10,880 bases of DNA from Cloacimonetes bacterium UBA5456 (GTDB lineage: Bacteria > Cloacimonadota > Cloacimonadia > Cloacimonadales > Cloacimonadaceae): assembly GCA_002427325.1 (NCBI GenBank), contig DIQS01000011.1, forward strand, positions 34,297 to 45,176, in the 5' to 3' direction. A model generated the notes under the pieces. The model saw only the letters and a list, made by a program, of their open reading frames with translations, did not search any database and was not told the DNA's origin. The position numbers were made by a program, and so were the translations under genes. Shown one piece after another: positions 1-5,824 of the stretch; the first letter of the stretch is position 1; each line of letters opens with the position of its first letter.

Positions 1-77
1 ACCAGAACCCAGTAAGGAAGGCATGGGAAAAAGGGGTTCGAGGTGGGCGAATCAATAAATATTTCACGAAATAAAGC
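1..77 (+). other. Left-edge sequence, possibly the 3' end of an upstream gene
   Basis: No gene can be called here with confidence. Reading from base 3, the frame is open from the window edge to a TAA at 72-74 and encodes a basic tail ending in GGRINKYFTK. A second frame, from base 2, is open to a TAA at 56-58. Either could be the C-terminus of a gene entering from the left, or both could be chance. The frame ending at 74 stops just before the promoter-like TTGACA at 78, which fits a gene boundary, but 24 codons are too few to judge. Confidence 0.25.
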
Positions 78-111
78 TTGACAGAAATGTCGCTATATTT
101 ATATCGACATT
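78..111 (+). promoter_or_regulatory. Promoter-like site overlapped by an operator-like inverted repeat
   Basis: A perfect -35 consensus TTGACA lies at 78-83. A plausible -10, TATATC (4 of 6), lies at 100-105 with 16 bases between. A perfect 7-bp inverted repeat, AATGTCG (86-92) and CGACATT (105-111), brackets and overlaps the -10, and an inner ATAT/ATAT (95-98, 101-104) adds symmetry. This geometry is typical of a repressor operator over a promoter, but the regulator is unknown. No clear reading frame follows before the terminator at 230-264. Confidence 0.4.
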
Positions 112-264
112 AAATTATTGATTAACGAAAGATGCGCGGATGGAAAAATGATGATAAGCAAAGACATGCGCAGCGTTGATTGAGATAGCAATAAGATGTA
201 AACGATAAAAAAGCAACTCAGACAACTCCAAAAAGCCCGGATCCTTCTCCCGGGCTTTTTCTTT
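112..264 (+). ncRNA. Candidate small RNA between an orphan promoter and a terminator
   Basis: Transcription from the site at 78-105 would begin near 112 and stop at the strong hairpin at 230-260, giving an RNA of about 150 bases. The interval holds only tiny frames (for example ATG at 132, 15 codons; ATG at 148, 11 codons), none with a good ribosome site. No known RNA family is recognised. Equally, the stretch could be the 3' untranslated region of a gene left of the window. Confidence 0.2.
230..264. terminator. Strong intrinsic terminator, potentially bidirectional
   Basis: There is a perfect 11-bp stem, AAAAAGCCCGG (230-240) with CCGGGCTTTTT (250-260), a 9-base loop, and T-rich sequence continuing to about 264. 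The A-run on the left arm would supply a U-run on the opposite strand, so it could also stop leftward transcription. It insulates the dehydrogenase gene at 397 from whatever lies upstream. Confidence 0.85.
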
Positions 265-327
265 TGCTCACGACAAGCTCTCTTCTCAAAAGCTCCGACC
301 AAAATCCATCCAATCACACAAAAGTAT

Positions 328-356
328 TTGAGATTCAGCAAAGATCGGTGTATCTT
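328..356 (+). promoter_or_regulatory. Probable sigma70-type promoter of the fusion dehydrogenase gene
   Basis: TTGAGA (328-333, 5 of 6 to the -35 consensus) is followed after 17 bases by TATCTT (351-356, 4 of 6 to the -10). The predicted start near 363 leaves a leader of about 34 bases before the ATG at 397. The TTG at 328 is in frame with the gene and could be misread as its start; as part of the -35 it is more likely outside the message. Confidence 0.55.
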
Positions 357-385
357 ATCTTTAAATATATTAACACCACCAAGAG

Positions 386-390
386 AGGAG
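386..390 (+). promoter_or_regulatory. Ribosome binding site that fixes the start at 397
   Basis: AGGAG (within GAGAGGAG, 383-390) lies 6 bases before the ATG at 397. It supports the 443-residue product over the longer frame starting with TTG at 328, which has no such site and overlaps the promoter. Confidence 0.8.
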
Positions 391-396
391 TGCGAA

Positions 397-1728
397 ATGA
401 TTATCTTTTATAAGACACAGAAACTCGAAGAGATACAATCTTTTTATCAAGGTAAGATGGGGATGAATCTTTGGCTTGACCAAGGCTCTTGCCTGATCTT
501 TGAAAAGGGCAAGGTGAAGCTTGGTTTTTGCCGCGCGGACAAGGCTGAAACCGCAGGAACAATTACCTTCCTCTATGATTCAATCGAAGAAGTTGACGCC
601 GTTTTTCAGACCTTTGCGGAGATTTCCACAACGAGTCCAAAGGTAAATCCCGACTATAATATCTATCATTTTTGGGGTAAAGACCCCGAAGGCAGAAGCT
701 TGGAATTCCAATATTTCCTGCAGCCGGGCGAAAGTCCGAAAGGCATGGAAAACCCCATTGAAATCCTCAATCCCGACGCGACTAAGCCAAAGCTTTTGCT
801 CACTCGTCTCATCCCTCAAAATGCGATTGACCTTTTGGGCGAAGTCTTTGAGATTCATGCAAATACTGCCCCGCGTGGACTGAGCCGAAAAGAGCTCTTG
901 GCAAGCGTTTCCGAGATGGACGCTCTGCTTTGTTTGCTCTCGGACAGGATCGATGCCGAGCTCATAGACAGGGCAAAAAAGCTTAAAGTGGTCTCCAACT
1001 ATGCCGTGGGCTATAACAACATCGATCTCGAAGCCGCAAAAGAAAAGGGCATAGTGGTTTGCAACACCCCCGGAGTGCTCACGGAAAGCACCGCCGATAT
1101 CGCTTGGGCACTGGTCATGGCTGCGGCGCGGCGTATCCCGGAAAGCGAGATTTTCCTGCGTCAGGGCAAGTTCACCGGCTGGGAACCCATGCTCTATCTT
1201 GGTCAGGATTTACACGGTCAGACATTGGGAATCCTCGGAATGGGGCGCATTGGTCAGGCAGTTGCGCGCCGTGCCACAGGCTTTGGCATGCGCATCATCT
1301 ATCACTCACGCACACCCAAAGAGCTGGATTTTGAAGCCGAATTAGTTGATTTTGAGACACTTCTAAAAGAAAGCGACATCTTGAGTTTACATAGTCCGCT
1401 CACACCCGAAACCGATGGCATGATCGGTGCTAAAGAATTGGCAATGATGAAGAAAAGCGCAGTCTTGATCAACACCGCGCGCGGTCAGATCGTAGATGAA
1501 AAAGCGATGATTGCCGCACTGAAAAACAGGGAAATCTTTTCTGCCGGTTTAGATGTCTATGCGCAGGAACCCTATATCCCCGATGAACTTATGCAGCTTG
1601 AAAATGTGGTGATGCTTCCCCATATCGGCTCGGCAAGCTTCAAAACTCGTTCGGACATGGGCGAGCTTGCCGCCAAAAATGCCATCGCCGTGGTGAGAGG
1701 CAAAGAGCCACCGGCAAGAGTGGTCTAA
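397..1728 (+). CDS. VOC/glyoxalase-like domain fused to D-2-hydroxyacid dehydrogenase
   Basis: This 443-residue cytosolic protein has two parts. Residues 1-110 resemble one VOC (glyoxalase/dioxygenase fold) domain: an early helix with SFY and GM, and the ending DPEGRSLEF (96-104) typical of the last strand. A linker (about 110-130) leads to a full D-isomer-specific 2-hydroxyacid dehydrogenase (131-443) of the glyoxylate/hydroxypyruvate reductase type. It has the NAD(P)-binding GMGRIG (281-286), catalytic Arg362 in NTARG, Glu391 in the E-P motif and His409 in PHIG. Typical family members are about 310-330 residues, so the N-terminal domain is extra. The dehydrogenase should reduce a 2-keto acid such as glyoxylate or hydroxypyruvate; the exact substrate cannot be read off. 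The VOC part lacks His at the usual first and third metal positions (IIFYKT, TITFLY), although Glu103 is present. The gene is a single transcription unit with its own promoter and terminator. Confidence 0.9.
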   Translation: MIIFYKTQKLEEIQSFYQGKMGMNLWLDQGSCLIFEKGKVKLGFCRADKAETAGTITFLYDSIEEVDAVFQTFAEISTTSPKVNPDYNIYHFWGKDPEGRSLEFQYFLQPGESPKGMENPIEILNPDATKPKLLLTRLIPQNAIDLLGEVFEIHANTAPRGLSRKELLASVSEMDALLCLLSDRIDAELIDRAKKLKVVSNYAVGYNNIDLEAAKEKGIVVCNTPGVLTESTADIAWALVMAAARRIPESEIFLRQGKFTGWEPMLYLGQDLHGQTLGILGMGRIGQAVARRATGFGMRIIYHSRTPKELDFEAELVDFETLLKESDILSLHSPLTPETDGMIGAKELAMMKKSAVLINTARGQIVDEKAMIAALKNREIFSAGLDVYAQEPYIPDELMQLENVVMLPHIGSASFKTRSDMGELAAKNAIAVVRGKEPPARVV

Positions 1729-1746
1729 ACTATTGTCACAAAATAA

Positions 1747-1786
1747 TAAGGCCGCAATAAAAGGAGAACTTGCGGCCTTACTTTTT
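1747..1786. terminator. Bidirectional intrinsic terminator between convergent genes
   Basis: There is a perfect 11-bp stem, TAAGGCCGCAA (1747-1757) with TTGCGGCCTTA (1770-1780), and a 12-base loop. CTTTTT follows on the plus strand and a T-rich run (complement of 1736-1746) on the minus strand. It lies between the stop of the plus-strand dehydrogenase (1728) and the end of the minus-strand mutase (1805) and can serve both. Confidence 0.9.
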
Positions 1787-1804
1787 GTCGAGGACATTTA
1801 GGGG

Positions 1805-3157
1805 TTAGAGATATTTATTGATTTTTCCTTCGATGAGATCACGGATTTCTTCCATGCGCTCTTGCGTGGTTGCTTCATAGCGAGTGACGAGAACGGGCGT
1901 GGTGTTTGAGGCGCGAATGAGTCCCCAACCATCATCAAAAGTGATGCGCGCACCATCGATATCGTTCACGTTATAGCCTTCGTCTTTGAATTCTTGGCAG
2001 ACCTTACCCACCACCTCAAATTTGCGGCTATCTTCGCATTTGGTATGCAATTCAGGAGTGTTATACATCTTGGGTTGATCGGCAAGGAAACGGCTCACAG
2101 GAAGCGTGCTTTTGCTCACGATCTCCACAAAACGGCAGGCGGCATAGATGGCGTCGTCAAAGCCGAGATAGCGATCGCCCAAGAAGACGTGTCCGCTCAT
2201 CTCGCCGGCAAATTCCACGCCAATCTCTTTCATATACATCTTGATGTTGGCATGCCCCGTTTTATACATAATTGCTTTGCCGCCATAGGCTTCAATGTCG
2301 TCAAAAAACACCTTGGAACACTTCACGTCGGCAATCACGCTCTTGCCGGGATTCTTTTTGAGATAGTCGCGAGCGAGGATATTGAGAATCTGATCGCCAT
2401 AGAGCATTTTGCCTTTTTCGTCCACCACGCCAATGCGGTCGGCATCACCGTCTAAGCCGATTCCCACCTCATATTCGGCTTCCACGATGTCGCGGCTGAG
2501 GTCTGCCATGTTTTTCTCAATCGTGGGATCGGGATGGTGATTGGGGAAGTCACCATCGGGATCTGTGTACATTTCAATAACTTCACAGCCTTTTTGGCGC
2601 AGGATTTCGGGAAGATAGGGTCCGCCCATGCCGTTTCCGCCATCAACGATGACCTTCACGGGACGCTCAATCTCAATATTGTCAAAGATATAGTTCATAT
2701 AGATATCTGATATTTCGTCGTTTTTCACAAGCGTTCCTTCACCGGATGTAAAACGCTCGTCCAAGATGCGTTGAAGCAGGTCCTGCAAGGCTTCGGCATA
2801 GACGCTGCCGAGTCCGAGATTGAGCTTGCAACCGTTGTATTGGGAAGGATTGTGGGAAGCGGTGATCATTGCGCCGCCGTCCATATTCAGCTTCCAGATT
2901 GCAAAATAGAGCACAGGCGTGGCGACCAAGCCAATATCGGTGACATCGCAGCCGGTTTCCAAGGCACCACGGATAAAAGAATCCATAAAACTTCGGGTGG
3001 TATGACGCGCGTCTCCGCCGATGACAATGGTTTTCAAGCCTTTTTCGCGCAGCATAGAACCAAAACCTTTGCCGATGAGATAATAACTCTCTTCGTTGAG
3101 TTCCTCGTTGACAATACCGCGGATGTCATACTGTCTAAAAACTTCTTTCTTAATCAT
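1805..3157 (-). CDS. manB: Phosphomannomutase/phosphoglucomutase
   Basis: This 450-residue alpha-D-phosphohexomutase should interconvert mannose-6-phosphate and mannose-1-phosphate and/or the glucose equivalents. It would feed nucleotide-sugar synthesis for surface polysaccharide or glycans in the cytosol. All four signature loops are present in order: the phosphoserine loop TASHNPSQYNG with catalytic Ser101, the Mg-binding DGDADR (236-241), the sugar-recognition GEMSGH (319-323 for EMSGH), and the phosphate-binding RASNTTP (415-421). Length and order match the AlgC/ManB family (COG1109-like); sequence alone does not separate mannose from glucose preference. The start ATG is preceded by GAGG 5 bases upstream. 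It is the last gene of a three-gene operon, 11 bases after the NTP pyrophosphatase gene, and ends at the bidirectional terminator. The symbol denotes the family rather than proven specificity. Confidence 0.93.
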   Translation of the reverse strand: MIKKEVFRQYDIRGIVNEELNEESYYLIGKGFGSMLREKGLKTIVIGGDARHTTRSFMDSFIRGALETGCDVTDIGLVATPVLYFAIWKLNMDGGAMITASHNPSQYNGCKLNLGLGSVYAEALQDLLQRILDERFTSGEGTLVKNDEISDIYMNYIFDNIEIERPVKVIVDGGNGMGGPYLPEILRQKGCEVIEMYTDPDGDFPNHHPDPTIEKNMADLSRDIVEAEYEVGIGLDGDADRIGVVDEKGKMLYGDQILNILARDYLKKNPGKSVIADVKCSKVFFDDIEAYGGKAIMYKTGHANIKMYMKEIGVEFAGEMSGHVFLGDRYLGFDDAIYAACRFVEIVSKSTLPVSRFLADQPKMYNTPELHTKCEDSRKFEVVGKVCQEFKDEGYNVNDIDGARITFDDGWGLIRASNTTPVLVTRYEATTQERMEEIRDLIEGKINKYL

Positions 3158-3168
3158 TTAAACCTCAT

Positions 3169-3771
3169 TTATTCATTTATTAATAATACTTGTTTGATGG
3201 ATGGAATGATGTTTTGAATCGCTAAGGCGCGGTGCGAAATCCTGTTTTTGAACTCTTCGTTCATCTCGCCATAGGTTTTGTTAAATCCTTCCAGCTCAAA
3301 GATGCTGTCATAGCCAAAGCCAAAGTCTCCACGCTCCTCATGCGTGATGCGTCCGCGCACAATTCCATGACTGAGAGCGATCAAGCCACTGTCGTCCGTG
3401 AGCGCAACTGCCGTCTTGAAATAGGCGGTTCTATCGCTTTTGTCTTTCATTTGCTCCAAAATGAGCAATCTGTTATCGCGATATGTGCAGCCTTCACCCG
3501 CCCAGCGTGCCGAATATATGCCCGGATCACCGCCTAAAGCGTCGATGAAGAGTCCGGTGTCATCGGCAAGAGATAGCATCCCGCTGTGTCGCGCTCCTTC
3601 CAGAGCCTTTTTGGTAGCGTTTTCATAGATGGTCTTGCCGTCTTCGATCGTGTCTGAGAAATCGGTGAAATCATCTCTGCCAAAAAGGCTTATCCCAAAT
3701 CCGGAGAGGATGGCACTGAGCTCGGCAATCTTATCCGCATTATGGGTGGAAAGGAATAAATTATAGAACAC
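3169..3771 (-). CDS. rdgB: RdgB/HAM1-type non-canonical purine NTP pyrophosphatase
   Basis: This 200-residue enzyme should hydrolyse dITP, XTP and similar damaged purine nucleotides to monophosphate and pyrophosphate, keeping them out of DNA and RNA. Seen motifs are the N-terminal STHNADKIAEL (8-18), the core DDTGLFIDALGGDPGIYSAR (70-89) followed by WAG, FGYDSIF (152-158) and SHRALA (179-184), all in family order and at normal family length. The start is GTG, directly abutting the stop codon of the preceding DUF1232 gene, with AAAGG six bases upstream inside that gene. Translation is therefore probably coupled. It is the middle gene of the minus-strand operon and lies 11 bases before the phosphohexomutase gene. 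FGYDSIF has Ser where many relatives have Pro, a minor variation. Confidence 0.93.
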   Translation of the reverse strand: MFYNLFLSTHNADKIAELSAILSGFGISLFGRDDFTDFSDTIEDGKTIYENATKKALEGARHSGMLSLADDTGLFIDALGGDPGIYSARWAGEGCTYRDNRLLILEQMKDKSDRTAYFKTAVALTDDSGLIALSHGIVRGRITHEERGDFGFGYDSIFELEGFNKTYGEMNEEFKNRISHRALAIQNIIPSIKQVLLINE

Positions 3772-4293
3772 TTAGAGCCTTTTCAGCCATTTCTTGATCT
3801 TCTTGATTACGCGTTGGTCAAGGAAAGAATCTCCGGCAAAAACAATCTTTTGCATCTGCTGAAGCACTTCGCCTTCACCGCTCCAATTGTCGATGAGAAT
3901 AGTGCTGTCGATCTCGTTGAGCACCATATTTAGTCCTAAAACGATGAGCATAAGATCATCCAAATAGCCGATGACGGGGATGAAATCAGGGATGATATCA
4001 AAGGGGAGCATCACATAGGCGATGATGCCGCCGACATAGAGTTTTTGCTTTGTGGGCACCCTCTTATCTATCATCAAACGCCCGAGAAGAATGAAGAAAT
4101 CCGGCAATAAAAAGAGATATTCGCTGAGTTTGCCGCCCAGCTTGCCGGTCTTTTCATTCGTCCAACCTTTGGCTTTTTGCCTGAGGTCTTCATAAAACTT
4201 AAACTTAATGGGGTCTGACTCAAAAATCTTGTCGTCGAGCTTTTCTTGCTCTTCCGAACTGATCTCACGAGCAACAAATATATCGTCTGTCAT
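3772..4293 (-). CDS. DUF1232 (YkvA-like) membrane-associated protein
   Basis: This 173-residue protein has a DUF1232 core at about residues 82-119. It reads KQKLYVGGIIAYVMLPFDII and then PDFIPVIGYLDDLMLIV, the hallmark PFDIIPDFIPVIGYLDD pattern. Two hydrophobic stretches (about 59-71 and 86-119) suggest membrane association. The N-terminal 50 residues are charged and the C-terminus is basic (KKIKKWLKRL). The molecular function of this family is not known to me. The start is well supported by AGGAGG at 4299-4304, five bases before the ATG. It is the first gene of the operon with rdgB and the phosphohexomutase, behind the promoter at 4371-4400; its stop abuts the rdgB start. No defect is seen. 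Confidence 0.85.
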   Translation of the reverse strand: MTDDIFVAREISSEEQEKLDDKIFESDPIKFKFYEDLRQKAKGWTNEKTGKLGGKLSEYLFLLPDFFILLGRLMIDKRVPTKQKLYVGGIIAYVMLPFDIIPDFIPVIGYLDDLMLIVLGLNMVLNEIDSTILIDNWSGEGEVLQQMQKIVFAGDSFLDQRVIKKIKKWLKRL

Positions 4294-4370
4294 TTTCGCC
4301 TCCTAATAGAGTTTTTATGGATCAAAAGCCGCAGAAAAAAGGAATCTATCGGCATATTCATCTCAAAGAC

Positions 4371-4400
4371 ATGATAATCTTGCTCTCAATTTATAGTCAA
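4371..4400 (-). promoter_or_regulatory. Probable promoter of the DUF1232-rdgB-mutase operon
   Basis: Read on the minus strand, TTGACT (complement of 4395-4400, 5 of 6) is followed after 18 bases by TATCAT (complement of 4371-4376, 5 of 6). The predicted start near 4364 leaves a leader of about 70 bases before the ATG at 4293. No riboswitch-like structure is recognised in that leader. Confidence 0.55.
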
Positions 4401-4437
4401 GAAAAATCTCATAAATCATATTTTCAAAACTTTCTAC

Positions 4438-4474
4438 TTGACAGTTTTTTGCCCTGAAGCATATATGATATAAG
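4438..4474 (+). promoter_or_regulatory. Probable promoter of the eight-gene plus-strand operon
   Basis: A perfect -35 TTGACA lies at 4438-4443. The candidate -10 is TATGAT (4464-4469, 5 of 6) with a long 20-base spacer, or TATATG (4462-4467, 4 of 6) with 18 bases. The start would fall near 4476, about 30 bases before the ATG at 4506, which has AGGAG at 4495-4499. The site is divergent from the minus-strand promoter at 4371-4400; 37 bases separate the two -35 elements. Confidence 0.55.
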
Positions 4475-4505
4475 ATGAAAAATATTGTATTTATAGGAGA
4501 TATAG

Positions 4506-5321
4506 ATGCTTACCATAGACTGGAAAGAACGGTTTACTTTGGATACGGAAGATTACTTGAAAAACAAATTACCCAATGGGGACTATGATTTTGAAATAAT
4601 CTTTAATGCCTACCCGGAGCGTGTCAATGGTAAGGTGCCCTCCAGAGTGATTACTTATGTCTCTGGGGTGATTGTTTCACGCTTGGGGCGCAAACATGCC
4701 GATTATCTGCCCTTTTATCGCCATCTTTGGTTTGAAAAGGGTGAGAATGGCAAATTGGCTTTTGCTGCGATACTTTCGAAGCTTATCCACAAAAAGCCTA
4801 ATGTTTACTTCCCCCTTTTAGAAGACACTTTTGAGGATTCAAACAGCACTCAAATCAATGCTCTTTTGGATAGAGTTATGCTCCCCCATCTGCGCAAACA
4901 TCCGGACAAATATCTGGATCGGGTTTTGCTTTGGACAAGAAGTGAAAATGAAGACCTTGCTTGGGCGGCAACAAATCTCTGCCTCAAATTTATTAAAAGA
5001 CGTGAAGACCTTATCGATGAGGTGCTGCATAGCTTGCTGAATCAATGGGCATACCCTCTTGGCGAATTGCAAAGCTTGCATGTGATGTTCCTCAAAACTA
5101 TTGCAAAACTCTCAAAAGAGAGCTATCTCGCCGTGTGGGAAGAATTTGGCATAACCAGAGACCCACAGATCGTGGAATTGCTCGCGGCATCGGTGACGGA
5201 CTATCATCCCACTATCGAGCCCATCGTGGAATCCTGGACGAAAAGCGGTAACGCAAGGGTGAAAAAAGCGGGAACTGCTGCATATAGGATAATAAAAAGG
5301 AAAAAAGGAGCTAAAGCGTAG
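4506..5321 (+). CDS. AlkD-like HEAT-repeat protein, probably without glycosylase residues
   Basis: This 271-residue, all-helical, basic-tailed protein has no signal peptide. A motif of Trp, a small polar residue, Asn, then a Leu/Ala-rich helix ending in Lys/Arg recurs three times: near W75 (GENGKLAFAA), W143 (WTRSENEDLAWAAT) and W244 (WTKSGNARVKKAGT). Such repeats indicate a HEAT-like solenoid. Residues 129-160 (LRKHPDKY, then WTRSEN with LAWAA and LK) resemble, from memory, the DNA glycosylase AlkD. By that alignment the AlkD catalytic Asp position is Asn118 and its key Trp position is Ser114, so base excision activity is doubtful. It may bind nucleic acid or protein. The start has AGGAG 6 bases upstream. 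It is the first gene of the long operon, and its stop overlaps the greA start by one base. Confidence 0.65.
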   Translation: MLTIDWKERFTLDTEDYLKNKLPNGDYDFEIIFNAYPERVNGKVPSRVITYVSGVIVSRLGRKHADYLPFYRHLWFEKGENGKLAFAAILSKLIHKKPNVYFPLLEDTFEDSNSTQINALLDRVMLPHLRKHPDKYLDRVLLWTRSENEDLAWAATNLCLKFIKRREDLIDEVLHSLLNQWAYPLGELQSLHVMFLKTIAKLSKESYLAVWEEFGITRDPQIVELLAASVTDYHPTIEPIVESWTKSGNARVKKAGTAAYRIIKRKKGAKA

Positions 5322-5803
5322 TGGATCTGAGTATTTATATCACAACTCAGGGAATGGAAAGGATGCAAAAAAGGATCAATGAATTGATGACGGAAAGACC
5401 GGAAGTCATCAAAGCGGTCGCAGTTGCGCGAGAATTCGGTGATCTAAGCGAAAACGCCGAGTATAAAGCTGCCCGCGAAAGACAGCGCGCCATTGATTCT
5501 GAAATAGATTTTTTAAGACGCCGCGCCAGCACACTGAAGGTGGTGAATAGCGCCGCTTTGCCTGGTGATATTGTCCGCTTTGGTTGTGAATGTCTTACCA
5601 AAGACGAATCAACACAGGAAGAAATCCGCTTTCGCCTCGTGGGTGCAGCGGAAGTTAATCTTTATGAAGATGAACAAGATATTCAAGTGGTGTCCGTTGT
5701 TTCTCCGATAGGACGCGGGCTGCTTGGTAAAAAAGAAAATCAGATAGCCGAGATCAACGCCCCTATGGGCAAGAGACGGCTTCGCGTGGTAAAAATATAT
5801 TAA
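5321..5803 (+). CDS. greA: GreA-type transcription elongation factor
   Basis: This 160-residue factor should enter the secondary channel of RNA polymerase and stimulate cleavage of backtracked RNA, rescuing stalled complexes. The N-terminal coiled coil (about 8-75) carries the tip motif REFGDLSENAEYKAARERQ, with the acidic pair Asp41 and Glu44 at the same numbering as E. coli GreA. The C-terminal FKBP-like domain (about 80-160) includes SPIGRGLLGKKENQ, matching the conserved SPIxRALLGK region. Length is normal. The start is GTG, overlapping the preceding stop by one base, with AGGAG at 5306-5310. Translation is thus probably coupled to the HEAT-repeat gene. GreB or a more distant Gre homologue is less likely. 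Confidence 0.92.
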   Translation: MDLSIYITTQGMERMQKRINELMTERPEVIKAVAVAREFGDLSENAEYKAARERQRAIDSEIDFLRRRASTLKVVNSAALPGDIVRFGCECLTKDESTQEEIRFRLVGAAEVNLYEDEQDIQVVSVVSPIGRGLLGKKENQIAEINAPMGKRRLRVVKIY

Positions 5804-5814
5804 AAAATAGAAAT

Positions 5815-5819
5815 GGAGA
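5815..5819 (+). promoter_or_regulatory. Ribosome binding site that favours the start at 5825
   Basis: GGAGA lies 6 bases before an ATG at 5825. The in-frame ATG at 5813 has only A/T-rich sequence upstream and overlaps this site, so the downstream start is preferred. The difference is four residues. Confidence 0.6.
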
Positions 5820-5824
5820 CTCCA

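Noticed and set aside
30..50. GGTTCGAGG resembling a tRNA T-arm
   Set aside because: The flanking bases do not form a five-pair T-stem, and no anticodon arm, D-arm or acceptor stem can be placed around it.
99..341. An 80-residue hydrophobic minus-strand frame
   Set aside because: It runs through the strong terminator at 230-260 and across the promoter of the gene at 397. It has no convincing ribosome site and a composition typical of the complement of A/T-rich intergenic DNA.
328..396. N-terminal extension of the fusion dehydrogenase from TTG at 328
   Set aside because: The TTG is part of a good -35 element. The ATG at 397 has a strong ribosome site and begins at the first strand of the VOC-like domain.
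1994..2455. A 153-residue plus-strand frame opposite the phosphohexomutase
   Set aside because: It is antisense to a gene with four intact catalytic motifs, has no ribosome site and is His/Ala-rich in the manner of a shadow frame.
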